Below, one piece after another: positions 34,067-42,996 of a stretch of DNA of 64,000 nucleotides. A program made the translations under genes and the position numbers. The notes below the pieces were generated by a model. The model did no database searches, was not told the origin of the DNA, and was given only the letters and a program-made list of their open reading frames with translations. Source of the stretch: an uncultured Granulosicoccaceae bacterium. GTDB taxonomy: Bacteria > Pseudomonadota > Gammaproteobacteria > Granulosicoccales > Granulosicoccaceae. How positions within the stretch are numbered: the stretch's first letter is position 1; each line of letters starts with the position of its first letter. The stretch is taken from assembly GCA_937957915.1 (NCBI GenBank), contig CALGNZ010000040.1:1-64000 (forward strand), written 5' to 3'.

Positions 34067-36175
34067 ATGTCATTCAACATAATGGATGCTGTCAAAGGAC
34101 AGATCAACGATCAACTAGTCGGACAGATAGGCGGTTTACTGGGCGAAAGCCCGGAAAAAACCCGCTCTGCCATTGACGGCGCTCTGCCAACACTGATGGC
34201 GGGCATTGGCAACGCAGCCCAGGATTCCGCAGGCGCTGATGCGCTGATGGGGCTGGTCAACAATACCGACGATGGCCTGCTGGGCAACATCGGATCAATG
34301 ATTGGCGGCAATCAGGCCTCGTCACTGATCGAGACAGGCACCAAAGGCCTTGGCTCGCTGATGGGCAATAGTGGTGTGACCAGCATGATCGGAGGGCTTT
34401 CCAGCTTTACGGGTCTGGGTAAAGGGTCGGCAGGCTCACTGCTTGGGATGTTGACACCTATGGTTCTGGGTCAGCTCAAAACTCAGGTTTCCGGCGACGG
34501 GCTGAATGCCCCGGGTTTGGCAAGCATGCTAAAAAGCCAAAGCGCAAACATATCTGCCGCTTTGCCGCAGGGCATTGTTCAGCACCTCGAATCTGCCGGT
34601 CTTGGCAGCTCTGACGGCGCAAGCGCGGGCGGTAGCGTCAGCGGTGGATTTTCCGGTGGTAAAGTCGCCGCTGCATCCGCAGGGCTGGCAGCAGGCGCTG
34701 CAGGTCTGGCGGGCGCTGTGGGCAGTCGAGCAGGTGGACTGGCATCCGGTGCCGCTGATGCCGCAGGTAACGTCGCCGGAGGTGTTGGTGGCGCGGTAAC
34801 CGGAGCCGTTGGCGCAGCTGGTGATGCAGCCGGTTCTGTTGGTCGAGGTGTTGGCAACGCAGTCTCCGGTGCAGTTGATACTGCTGGTAATGTTGCCGGT
34901 AACGCCGCCGGTGCAGTCGGACGAGGTGTCTCCGGCGCTGTAGATGCTGCAGGCGATGCCGCAGGTTCTGTAGGCCGCGGTGTTGGCAATGCGGTTTCCG
35001 GGGCTACTGACGCTGCAGGTAACGCAGCAGGCGCCGTAGGTCGAGGTGTCTCAGGCGCAGCAGACGCTGCCGGTGATGCCGCAGGCTCTGTAGGTCGCGG
35101 TGTAGGCAACGCGGTTTCCGGGGCCACTGATGCTGCTGGTAACGCTGCAGGCGCTGTCGGTCGAGGTGTCTCTGGCGCAGTAGACGCTGCAGGTGATGCC
35201 GCAGGCTCTGTTGGTCGAGGTGTTGGCAACGCAGTATCCGGTGCCACTGATGCTGCTGGTAACGCAGCAGGCGCTGTCGGTCGAGGTGTCTCCGGCGCAG
35301 TAGACACTGCAGGTGATGCAGCTGGCTCTGTTAGTCGCGGTGTTGGCAACGCAGTATCCGGTGCTACTGACGCTGCCGGAAATCTTGCTGACTCTGCCGG
35401 CCGAGGTGTCAGCGGTGCCGCGGGAGCAGTCGGCCGTGGGGTCGATGCTGCTGGAAATACCGTTGGTGGAGCAGTTGGCGCCACCCGAGACGCGGCATCA
35501 AATGTCAGCGATGCAGCCAGTCGTGCAGCAAGCGGTGCCGTTGACAGTGCAGGTCGAGCCGTTGGCCAGGGTGCTGATGCTGCTCGAGGTGCTGCCAGCG
35601 CAGGTATCGACACCGTCGAAAAAAGCGGTGGCGGTTTTTGGAAGTGGCTCATCCCGCTGATTCTTGCGGTACTTGCATGGTTTGGCTACAAGCAGATTTC
35701 TGACAAAGATATCGACGTGAGTGGCGCAGCAGGCGACGCTGCCAGTACCGCCGTTGAATCAACCAAAGATGCAGCAGCAACTGCTACTGAAGGCGCTTCA
35801 AACGCGGTAGATGCAGCGAAGGAAACCGCCAGTGATGCCGCCGCAGCGGTAACAGATGCTGCCGGTGACCTGGGTGGCAAGGTAGGCGAGCTGTTCGGTT
35901 CTGCCACTGAAACGCTGGGTGGCATCACCGACGCCGATTCAGCCACAGCTGCTCTACCCAAGCTCGAGGAAGCCAGCGGTGCACTGGATGGTCTGACCGG
36001 CATGTTATCCAGTGCTGACGATGGCGCTAAGTCGGCTGTTGCCGCCGCTGCTGAAAAAGGCATGGGTGCACTGACACCAATACTGGAAAAGCTACAGGCA
36101 AACGAGTCTATCTGGAGCGTTATCGGCCCGGTCGTCGAACCTCTGCTGGAGAAGCTTAAAGCCTTAGTCGGCTAA
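34067..36175 (+). CDS. DUF937 protein with Ala/Gly-rich LEA-like tandem repeats
   Basis: AGAGGAG lies 6-8 bp before ATG 34067, so the true protein has 702 residues, not the 720 of the track. Residues 1 to about 130 form a DUF937 domain (MDAVKGQINDQLVGQIGGLL; LPTLMAGIGNAAQDSAGADA). The middle (about 200-510) is a long Ala/Gly/Asp/Val repeat of 40-residue units (GDAAGSVGRGVGNAVSGATD) resembling LEA or apolipoprotein-like amphipathic repeats. A single membrane helix (WKWLIPLILAVLAWFGYKQI, about 525-544) follows, then another Ala-rich segment and a C-terminal helical domain. No signal peptide is seen, so topology is uncertain. Ends with a strong rho-independent terminator. Function unknown; envelope or stress protection is a guess. 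Confidence 0.8.
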   Translation: MSFNIMDAVKGQINDQLVGQIGGLLGESPEKTRSAIDGALPTLMAGIGNAAQDSAGADALMGLVNNTDDGLLGNIGSMIGGNQASSLIETGTKGLGSLMGNSGVTSMIGGLSSFTGLGKGSAGSLLGMLTPMVLGQLKTQVSGDGLNAPGLASMLKSQSANISAALPQGIVQHLESAGLGSSDGASAGGSVSGGFSGGKVAAASAGLAAGAAGLAGAVGSRAGGLASGAADAAGNVAGGVGGAVTGAVGAAGDAAGSVGRGVGNAVSGAVDTAGNVAGNAAGAVGRGVSGAVDAAGDAAGSVGRGVGNAVSGATDAAGNAAGAVGRGVSGAADAAGDAAGSVGRGVGNAVSGATDAAGNAAGAVGRGVSGAVDAAGDAAGSVGRGVGNAVSGATDAAGNAAGAVGRGVSGAVDTAGDAAGSVSRGVGNAVSGATDAAGNLADSAGRGVSGAAGAVGRGVDAAGNTVGGAVGATRDAASNVSDAASRAASGAVDSAGRAVGQGADAARGAASAGIDTVEKSGGGFWKWLIPLILAVLAWFGYKQISDKDIDVSGAAGDAASTAVESTKDAAATATEGASNAVDAAKETASDAAAAVTDAAGDLGGKVGELFGSATETLGGITDADSATAALPKLEEASGALDGLTGMLSSADDGAKSAVAAAAEKGMGALTPILEKLQANESIWSVIGPVVEPLLEKLKALVG
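34921..35400 (+). repeat. 120-bp coding tandem repeat, four full copies
   Basis: The sequence realigns to itself every 120 bp: the block beginning (A/T)CGAGGTGTCTC recurs at 34921, 35041, 35161 and 35281, and a partial copy continues at 35401. Each unit encodes 40 residues made of two 20-residue half-repeats. Degenerate half-units extend upstream to about 34740. Confidence 0.95.
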
Positions 36176-36220
36176 ATAAGGGGTACAAATGATACCCGTT
36201 CAATTACAGTAACCATCTGC

Positions 36221-36250
36221 AAAGCCCTTCGTTTGAAGGGCTTTTTTTTT
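36221..36250 (+). terminator. Rho-independent terminator of the DUF937 gene
   Basis: AAGCCCTTC-GTTT-GAAGGGCTT, a perfect 9-bp stem and 4-nt loop, runs directly into nine or more T residues. It lies 46 bp after the stop and is the only canonical intrinsic terminator I found in the window. Confidence 0.93.
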
Positions 36251-36312
36251 GAGCAGCAGACTCAACACAACACAGCACACACAAAACAACGATCACAAGA
36301 TAAGACAAAAAC

Positions 36313-37086
36313 GTGAAACTGCAGAAAAACAAATTTAGCCATGCGCTGCAAAACCAGCAAGCACAACTGGGATTGTGGATATCACTATCCAGTCCCTTCT
36401 GCGCTGAAGTGGTGGCCCCTGCGGGCTTCGATTGGGCACTGGTCGATATGGAGCATTCTCCAAACGACTATTTTTCGGTGCTCGGCCAACTGCAGGCGTT
36501 CGCGGCGACAGATACAACCGCTATCGTCAGACCAGAGTGGAACAATCCGGTGGTTGTTAAACGCCTGCTTGATCTGGGCGCGCAAGGACTATTGTTTCCA
36601 ATGATTCAATCGGTAACAGAAGCAGAAATGGCAGTATCGTCTACACGCTATCCCCCGCACGGTACCCGCGGAGTATCCGGCGCTACCAGAGCAACAAAAT
36701 TCGGGCGAGTGACAGACTATGTAGCCAGTGTCGAGTGCGAAACCACCATCCTGCTGCAACTGGAAACAGCCCATGCGATTACTGAAGCAGAGAACATCGC
36801 TGCTGTTGAAGGTGTCAGCGGCATCTTCTTTGGCCCGGCAGATATAGCCGCGGACATCGGTAAGGTCGGCAACCCAATGGATCCGGCTGTATGGGCACTG
36901 ATAAAACCTGCCGCGCAAAAACTGATAGCCAAAGGCGTACCTGTCGGCACGCTGGTACTCGACCCCGCTTTCGCAGCCGAACTGCTGGACGATGGTTTTA
37001 GTTTCGTTGCATGCGGCACCGACGCCTCATTACTGGCAAAAGCCAGTGACTCTTTACTTGCCAGCGTCAACAGCGGCCGAAAATAA
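36313..37086 (+). CDS. HpcH/HpaI-family aldolase
   Basis: 257 residues from a GTG start. The TIM-barrel class II aldolase motifs are present: FDWALVDMEHSPND, VRPEWNN (active-site Arg), LLFPMIQSVTEAE, LLQLETAHAI (metal Glu) and FFGPADIAADIG (metal Asp). Family members cleave 2-keto-3-deoxy sugar acids or 4-hydroxy-2-oxo acids to pyruvate plus an aldehyde, for example 2-dehydro-3-deoxyglucarate aldolase or HpaI. Cytoplasmic. The substrate cannot be assigned; the next gene on the same strand, an aldo/keto reductase 200 bp away, might act on an aldehyde product. No regulator is adjacent. Confidence 0.88.
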   Translation: MKLQKNKFSHALQNQQAQLGLWISLSSPFCAEVVAPAGFDWALVDMEHSPNDYFSVLGQLQAFAATDTTAIVRPEWNNPVVVKRLLDLGAQGLLFPMIQSVTEAEMAVSSTRYPPHGTRGVSGATRATKFGRVTDYVASVECETTILLQLETAHAITEAENIAAVEGVSGIFFGPADIAADIGKVGNPMDPAVWALIKPAAQKLIAKGVPVGTLVLDPAFAAELLDDGFSFVACGTDASLLAKASDSLLASVNSGRK

Positions 37087-37203
37087 ACACATTCCAGCGT
37101 ATAGCCAGTGACGCGTTACTATTGAATGCGTCCGGTATATTTGTTATCAACACCACCAGCGGGACACCGTAAACATTCCTGCCGATCGTAGTACAAGAAC
37201 ACG

Positions 37204-37277
37204 ACCTCCTGTAGGAGGTGTAAACCGAGTTGCAGGGTTCAAATGCAGCTTATCCTGGAATACCACTACCCAATTGA
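37204..37277 (+). promoter_or_regulatory. Hairpin over a Shine-Dalgarno and possible 15-codon leader ORF
   Basis: ACCTCC-TGTA-GGAGGT (37204-37219) pairs a perfect ribosome-binding sequence with its complement. TTG 37230, 10 bp after GGAGGT, opens a 15-codon reading frame ending TGA at 37277, 10 bp before the likely aldo/keto reductase start. A leader-peptide arrangement is possible but unproven. Confidence 0.25.
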
Positions 37278-37287
37278 CGGGAAAACT

Positions 37288-38223
37288 ATGCAAGCAATTC
37301 TGGGCACCATGACTTTCGGCAATCAGGTTGATCAGCAACAGGCTGCAATGATGATCGATCGATTTGTAAAGGGAGGGGGCAAAGAGCTGGATACTGCCTA
37401 CGTCTATATCGAAGGTAAAACCGAAGAACTGCTGGGTGAATTGAATCAGCAGAACGCACTGGACGCATGCCAGATTGCCACCAAGGTAAATCCTAAGGAG
37501 GGAGGGCTTGGTGCGTCATCAATCAATCAACAATTCACCACCTCTTTACAACGCATGCACATGCAAAGTGTCGACATGCTTTATCTGCATCAACCTGACC
37601 TCGATACACCGATTATCGAAACGCTAAAAGCAGTACAGCTTCACGCGGAAAGCGGCAAACTGAAACGCTTTGGGCTCAGCAACTATGCCGCCTGGCAGGT
37701 GGCACAGATTTTTGAATTATGTGATAAAAACGACTGGATAAAGCCGTCTGTCTACCAGGGTATGTACAATGCAATTACCCGCGATGTTGAGCGAGAATTG
37801 CTACCCTGTCTCGCAGACTACGGCATGGCATTTTACGTTTATAATCCGCTGGCGGGTGGCCTGCTCACTGGCAAGCACCAGCAGCTCGATGCAACCCCTG
37901 CACCCGGTCGTTTCGACGGTAACGCCGAGTACCAGCGTCGCTACTGGAACGCTGATTATTTCACTGCGGTAAAGCGATTCTGCGACGTTTGCCAGCACGA
38001 AAACATCGACCCTGCAAATGCGGCACTGCGCTGGCTGGTGCACCACTCCGAGCTACAATCCAACAAAGGCGACAGCATCATAATAGGTGCCAGCTCGATC
38101 AAACACTTCGACGCAAACCACGCCGCTATGAATGACGACGCATTGCCAGACTCCATTGTCCAGTCATTGCAGGACGGTTGGGAGGCTGCACGGCCAGTCT
38201 GTATCAAATACTTTCGACCGTGA
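37288..38223 (+). CDS. Aldo/keto reductase (AKR7-like)
   Basis: 311 residues from ATG 37288. The track start at 37243 would add 15 residues that precede the family's usual beginning (ILGTMTFG). Motifs: KELDTAYVYIEGKTEELLG (catalytic Asp/Tyr), ATKVNP (catalytic Lys), LYLHQPDLDTPI (His), FGLSNYAAWQVAQI, YNPLAGGLLTGKH and IIGASSIKHF for NADPH binding. The arrangement resembles the AKR7/aflatoxin-aldehyde reductase group, which reduces aldehydes such as succinic semialdehyde using NADPH. Cytoplasmic. Convergent with the CocE gene; a perfect 10-bp inverted repeat lies between them. Confidence 0.9.
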   Translation: MQAILGTMTFGNQVDQQQAAMMIDRFVKGGGKELDTAYVYIEGKTEELLGELNQQNALDACQIATKVNPKEGGLGASSINQQFTTSLQRMHMQSVDMLYLHQPDLDTPIIETLKAVQLHAESGKLKRFGLSNYAAWQVAQIFELCDKNDWIKPSVYQGMYNAITRDVERELLPCLADYGMAFYVYNPLAGGLLTGKHQQLDATPAPGRFDGNAEYQRRYWNADYFTAVKRFCDVCQHENIDPANAALRWLVHHSELQSNKGDSIIIGASSIKHFDANHAAMNDDALPDSIVQSLQDGWEAARPVCIKYFRP

Positions 38224-38321
38224 GTGTAAACTGTACGATTGTTATTTAACTGTCGATCGGTGACTCGAATAGCCAGTCTGTTCGGTATGTGACGTTTATA
38301 CCCCAGACTACCGCCAGTGTA

Positions 38322-38352
38322 GACAGACGTGAATATCCGTGGCACGTCTGTC
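38322..38352. terminator. Perfect 10-bp inverted repeat between convergent genes
   Basis: GACAGACGTG and CACGTCTGTC with an 11-nt loop, 98 bp after the aldo/keto reductase stop. No T-run on either strand. Possible bidirectional terminator or 3'-end structure. Confidence 0.45.
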
Positions 38353-38429
38353 ATGTACATAAGGCAAACGATCGAGGTCAGGACTTCTCTTTTGGCTGGC
38401 GGTCGGGTTATGTCCCGCGCTCACGACCG

Positions 38430-38492
38430 TCCCGTGGTCAAGCCCGTGGTCATGTCCCGTGGTCATGTCACGCGGTCATGTCACGCGGTCAT
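38430..38492. repeat. 13-bp tandem repeat overlapping a stop codon
   Basis: About five copies of a 13-bp unit (TCCCGTGGTCATG, drifting to TCACGCGGTCATG) end inside the stop codon of the CocE gene (TGA, complementary to 38489-38491). Gain or loss of units would not alter the protein because the stop lies at the edge. Confidence 0.9.
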
Positions 38493-40558
38493 GTATAGTC
38501 GCGCTCGACCGCCTCTTCCCACTGCCTGTCGTCAAACAGTTCATCCCCCAGCCACGCGCGCACTCTGGCGGTAAAGTAGTAATGAGTCGCATCGCAACGC
38601 ATGGACGATTCGCTCTCGACATGAATCTTCCAGTCATCACGCGCAGACCACCAGCTATGTTTTCCATGCGCGGTCGCTGATAAGGGATCATCGCCAGCGA
38701 TACTCCAGCTCTCGTCGCGTAGATAGCGCACCCGCATGCCATGACCAGGAATCTCCTCTTCACCAGTGTCTGTGATCACGTTGTAGCGAGTTAGACCAGA
38801 TTGAAAATCTTTTTCTACCCAGCGACGATTACTGCCTTGCGTGTGCATTGTATAGTCGGGTAGCGGTGTTTGATTGACAGGCTCGACCACCTCGACAGGC
38901 ATAACATTCACCGGCACTGGCAGCTCGACAGATGTCGCTTTACCGCACTCGATGCTTGCTGTAACCAACTGCGGTGGCGGCTGTATCGCAGGCCAATAGG
39001 CCGTTGAAACTGACACCTGTAATCGATGCCCGCGCTGGATACGGTACCCGCATTCGTTCAGCATCAGCTCTATGTTTTCGAACTGTCCCGGAACCATAGG
39101 TACCGGGGCATCGTTGCCATAACGGTGACTCAGGTTTATCACGCCCCAGCTAATGCGATAGGCGCAGCCATCCGGGTGTACGTCGAGCAGTCGCACACAC
39201 AGATTTCCGAGCTCGCGATCAATCGCTACCCGGCAGTTAAATTTCGGCCGACCGAGCACGGTTACATCGGCGGTTAGAGGCTCGGTGCAAAACGTTAGCG
39301 ACCCGGCGTCATCTATTCTCTGATCAGCAGACAAATCGCTGTCTGGTGACAGTGAGAACATCTCCCCGCACGCAATGCCGCAATCCTGTGGTGAACAGAT
39401 TGTCGCTACCGATGTTTTATCAGCTTTATTGGACAGGCCTCCATTGGCACCGGCGTACAGCACGGTCAATCGGTGCTCGACAGGCCCGCGCTGATTGCTG
39501 ACCCACTCACCTTGCTCCCGCTCGCGCCAGCCACCCGGCCGCGTGGCGGTTGCGATGAAGGCACGATAATCAGGTAACTCACGCACATCTGAAGCAGGCT
39601 TTGCCTGATACAGTTCCGGATCAAGGAATTGCTTCCACCAATTAATCGCCTCGGCGTGAAAATCGAGCCTTGGATGCGGCAACGCAAAATGCGGATACTT
39701 ATGTATCCACGGGCCATTGACCGCCTTGACCACTCCTTTGGCGTTTGCCAGCAAAGCGGGCGGTGCGTTCATGTATAGATCAGCCCAGCCACCAATGATC
39801 AGGGTCGGAACTGTGTAGTTATCGTAGTCCTCACAAACCGAGCCATGCTGCCAGTATTGATCACGCCGTTGATGCTTAAGCCAGGGCGACAACAGATAGG
39901 GCTGGGTATCAAGGCGGTGCTTCCAAACAGACTTCCAGTCAGCCCTCAGTTGTGGATCGGGTGGCCGGGACGAGTACAGCAACATGGTGTTGGCCCAATA
40001 GAAATTTGAATACAGCAGACAGCCATTTTTATAGTGAATATCATCGTTGTATCTATCCACGGTACTGCTCACCGATATCACGGCTTTAAGCGCTGGCGGA
40101 TGCATAGACGCCAGCTGCAGCCCGTTGAACCCTCCCCACGAAATTCCCATAACGCCGACATTGCCATTGGACCAGGGCTGCTGCGCTATCCAGTTGATCA
40201 CCTCGACACCGTGCGCTAATTCACGTGGTGAATACTCATCGTCAAAGTCTCCGTCCGAGTCACCGTGGCCCGACACATCCACCCGCACGCCTGCTATACC
40301 CGAGTGTGCAAATACCGGAAAGGTACTGTCGTCACGCTGGGTGGTACCATCGCGCTTGCGGTACGGCAAGTATTCAAGAACGGTTGGAAATTTCTCCTTT
40401 TTTGCGTCCGGCAGCCAGATTCGGGCAGCCAGCCGGGTACCGTCCGCCAGCGTAATGAATGCATCATCGATAATGCTGTATTGAAATACGGTGTTAATCG
40501 TTAACCTTCCTTCCGAATGTAGAGCCTGGCTGAAGACAGAATCGCCAGTGTGCAGCAA
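38489..40558 (-). CDS. CocE/NonD-family hydrolase (X-Pro dipeptidyl-peptidase-like)
   Basis: Up to 689 residues. The alpha/beta-hydrolase domain has VDVSGHGDSDGD and the nucleophile elbow GISWGGFNG, an Asp in GGWADLYMNAP and a His in WIHKYPHFALPHP. The C-terminal half is the jelly-roll of the CocE/X-Pro dipeptidyl-peptidase family (YRISWGVINLSHRYGND; GHRLQVSVSTAYWPA). Such enzymes hydrolyse esters, amides or N-terminal X-Pro dipeptides; no signal peptide, so cytoplasmic. The track start is TTG 40558 without a ribosome-binding site. A strong GGAAGGAAGG lies inside the frame and is followed after 6 bp by an ATT codon (40498), which would give 669 residues, beginning just before VFQYSIIDDAFITLADGTRL. 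Confidence 0.85.
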   Translation of the reverse strand: MLHTGDSVFSQALHSEGRLTINTVFQYSIIDDAFITLADGTRLAARIWLPDAKKEKFPTVLEYLPYRKRDGTTQRDDSTFPVFAHSGIAGVRVDVSGHGDSDGDFDDEYSPRELAHGVEVINWIAQQPWSNGNVGVMGISWGGFNGLQLASMHPPALKAVISVSSTVDRYNDDIHYKNGCLLYSNFYWANTMLLYSSRPPDPQLRADWKSVWKHRLDTQPYLLSPWLKHQRRDQYWQHGSVCEDYDNYTVPTLIIGGWADLYMNAPPALLANAKGVVKAVNGPWIHKYPHFALPHPRLDFHAEAINWWKQFLDPELYQAKPASDVRELPDYRAFIATATRPGGWREREQGEWVSNQRGPVEHRLTVLYAGANGGLSNKADKTSVATICSPQDCGIACGEMFSLSPDSDLSADQRIDDAGSLTFCTEPLTADVTVLGRPKFNCRVAIDRELGNLCVRLLDVHPDGCAYRISWGVINLSHRYGNDAPVPMVPGQFENIELMLNECGYRIQRGHRLQVSVSTAYWPAIQPPPQLVTASIECGKATSVELPVPVNVMPVEVVEPVNQTPLPDYTMHTQGSNRRWVEKDFQSGLTRYNVITDTGEEEIPGHGMRVRYLRDESWSIAGDDPLSATAHGKHSWWSARDDWKIHVESESSMRCDATHYYFTARVRAWLGDELFDDRQWEEAVERDYT

Positions 40559-40711
40559 ACGTCACGGCAAATACAGACCCAATCAACTCAGCGCCAACAC
40601 CAGCTTGCAAGCTTCAATTGCACCGGATTCTATACGAACAGGCGCAAACAGCATTGTGGCACTTGGTCGACAATCGAGATTAACCTAATCGCGTGTTGCC
40701 AGACGCCTGTA

Positions 40712-42709
40712 TCAATCAGCGCCCTTGTTGCCTGCTTGCCTGTTTCCCGTGTTGCTGCCTGGTTTTTTTTTGCTCACGCGCTTTTTACCCGATGATTTTT
40801 TCTTTGCGCCGGTACGTGAACCGGTTGAAGCGCCTCGTTTCTTTTTCTTGTATGAAGGTGCCTCTACACCTTTTAAGGCAACAGGTGTCACTGCAACACT
40901 GCCAGCCACCATCTCATGCAATCGCTCCACTAATGGCAACATAAATTCATCATAGCCTGTTGCCCGGCGACTGATGGCATTGAGGGTTGCTTCCCAGTGT
41001 GCTGTCATGTCGGGTTCGGATGCATCAGGCGGCAAGGTACGAATTAACCCTCGACCAGCATCCGTTGCATGAATCTGTTTGCCGCGCCGCTGCATAAAAC
41101 CGCGGTAAAACAGCAACTCGATTATCCCCGCTCTGGTGGCCTCTGTGCCCAGTCCGTCAGTCTCTTTTAGTACCTTGCGTAGTTCAGCTGAATTTACATA
41201 ACGCGCTATACCGGTCATCGCAGCGAGCAATGTGGCATCAGTATAGTAGGCAGGTGGTGTGGTGTTTTTTTCGATCAGCTCTCCACGCTCGCAATCGAGT
41301 TGCTGCCCTTTTTTAAGGGGTGGCAATTCCGTATCGGCAACTTTCTTGTCAGTAAACAGGGATTTCCAGCCCTGAATTTCAACCGTCTTTGCGGCAGCGA
41401 CAAACAGGCCTCCCTCGATAACGATTTCTGCACGCGTATCGGTGTATTCGTGAACCGGATAGAACTGCGCAATGTATTGCCTTGCGACAAGTTGATAAAC
41501 CTTACGCTCGTGATCACTGAGTCTGTCTGACGAAAACTTGCGTTGCGTGGGGATGATCGCGTGATGCGCATCGACGCGTTTGTCATCCCATGCGGCTGTT
41601 TTGATAGTACTGTCCGCGCCGTCAACGGCGGCTTGCAATCCGGCTTCAGTCTGACTGATTGCAGCGAGCACTGCAGGCGCCTGCGTCCAGTGCTCAAGTG
41701 GCAGATAGCGACAGTCGGACCTCGGATAGGTGATCAGCTTGTGCCGTTCATACAGCGCCTGACAGGCGGTTAACACTTGTTGAGCGCTGATTCCAAACCG
41801 CCGGCCGGCATCAATTTGCAGGGCCGACAAACTATACGGTAACGGTTGCTTTTGGCGCTTTTTCTTACGTTCGAGCTTTTCGACAGTACCGGTTTTACCA
41901 GTGATTCGGGCAACCACGTTCTCTGCTAGTCGACGCACCAGTACGCGCCCGGAATCATCCATATAGGGCTGACAGGCTTCACTGGGTTGCCAGTTGGCCT
42001 GGAAGCTTTCTTTTTGCCGGGTAGTCAGATGCGCCAGCACTTCGTAAAACGGTTTTGAAACGAAGTTTTCTATTTCGTCGCAGCGCCGCACAACCAGACC
42101 CAGAACCGGTGTCTGAACCCGACCAACAGACAGTACACCGTCGTAGCCCACCCGACGCCCCTGAATGGTGTAAGCGCGTGTCAGGTTGATACCGTAAAGC
42201 CAGTCAGCGCGTGATCGTGCCAGTGCTGAGACAGACAGCGCAACGTAGTCACTGTTGTCTTCGAGCCGAGACAGCGCTCGAGTGACTGCCGCCGGGTTCA
42301 TATCATTGATGAGTAAACGCTTGATCGTTTTGCGCTTGCTTTTAGCGACGCGTAAATAGTCAATTACCTGATCCACCAACAGCTGCCCTTCCCGATCCGG
42401 ATCGCCTGCGTGTATCAGGGTACTGGCTTCAGCGACCAGCTTGCGCAGCACCGCGAGTTGTTTTTTGGTATCAGGTTTGGGCGTGAGCTTCCATTTCGAC
42501 GGTACGATTGGCAAATGCTCGACGCGCCACGACTTGTACTTTGCATCGTACAGATGTGGCTCTGCCTGCTCCAGCAGATGCCCTATACACCAGCTGACGC
42601 AGTCGCCGTTTGAAGATTTGATAAACCCATCGCCGCGCTGATGGGGCCGTGGCAATGCATCGGCTATGGCGCGGCCCAGGCTGGGTTTTTCTGCAATATA
42701 AAGGTTCAT
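40712..42709 (-). CDS. topB: DNA topoisomerase III
   Basis: The track ORF extends to 42955, but homology starts at ATG 42709 (665 residues), with MNLYIAEKPSLGRAIADALP the characteristic TopB start. The TOPRIM domain has IHAGDPDREGQLLVDQVI; the active-site Tyr is in LITYPRSDCRYL. The extra 82 residues upstream are low in conservation and are not counted. It is a type IA topoisomerase that relaxes negative supercoils and decatenates DNA. The C-terminal 50 residues are strongly basic (KKKKRGASTGSRTGAKKKSS) and replace the zinc fingers of TopA. No partner gene adjacent. Some extended TopB of this kind occur on mobile elements, but no conjugation genes are here. Confidence 0.93.
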   Translation of the reverse strand: MNLYIAEKPSLGRAIADALPRPHQRGDGFIKSSNGDCVSWCIGHLLEQAEPHLYDAKYKSWRVEHLPIVPSKWKLTPKPDTKKQLAVLRKLVAEASTLIHAGDPDREGQLLVDQVIDYLRVAKSKRKTIKRLLINDMNPAAVTRALSRLEDNSDYVALSVSALARSRADWLYGINLTRAYTIQGRRVGYDGVLSVGRVQTPVLGLVVRRCDEIENFVSKPFYEVLAHLTTRQKESFQANWQPSEACQPYMDDSGRVLVRRLAENVVARITGKTGTVEKLERKKKRQKQPLPYSLSALQIDAGRRFGISAQQVLTACQALYERHKLITYPRSDCRYLPLEHWTQAPAVLAAISQTEAGLQAAVDGADSTIKTAAWDDKRVDAHHAIIPTQRKFSSDRLSDHERKVYQLVARQYIAQFYPVHEYTDTRAEIVIEGGLFVAAAKTVEIQGWKSLFTDKKVADTELPPLKKGQQLDCERGELIEKNTTPPAYYTDATLLAAMTGIARYVNSAELRKVLKETDGLGTEATRAGIIELLFYRGFMQRRGKQIHATDAGRGLIRTLPPDASEPDMTAHWEATLNAISRRATGYDEFMLPLVERLHEMVAGSVAVTPVALKGVEAPSYKKKKRGASTGSRTGAKKKSSGKKRVSKKKPGSNTGNRQAGNKGAD

Positions 42710-42996
42710 GCGGACCGTAATACAAACTGCTAAATCCGGGCGCAGGCGAAGCTGCCTGGCCGATATCCAGTTTATCACAGTTACCTGACTGACAGGACAA
42801 CCGAGATACATCCGATTCCGCCTAACCAACCACACGCAGGCATGTGTGCGCCGTGCGTGGTACGACACTGCAGCTGGCAATGTCCGCGCGATCGCGTCGG
42901 GCGACGCTGTCCGATTAACTGCTGACCAGACCCTGCATGCTTTGCCGCCTGCCAATCTGGTACGCGAGGTTCCGCTCAGGGGGCGAGTTGCATTGC

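Noticed and set aside
34579-35652. 357-residue minus-strand ORF opposite the DUF937 repeats
   Set aside because: It mirrors the Ala/Gly repeat gene, is almost pure Ala/Pro/Thr/Ser, and has no ribosome-binding site; the sense gene has a perfect one and a terminator.
42710-42955. N-terminal 82-residue extension of topB
   Set aside because: Homology to topoisomerase III starts exactly at Met 42709; upstream residues are rich in Arg/Cys/Trp with no family support.
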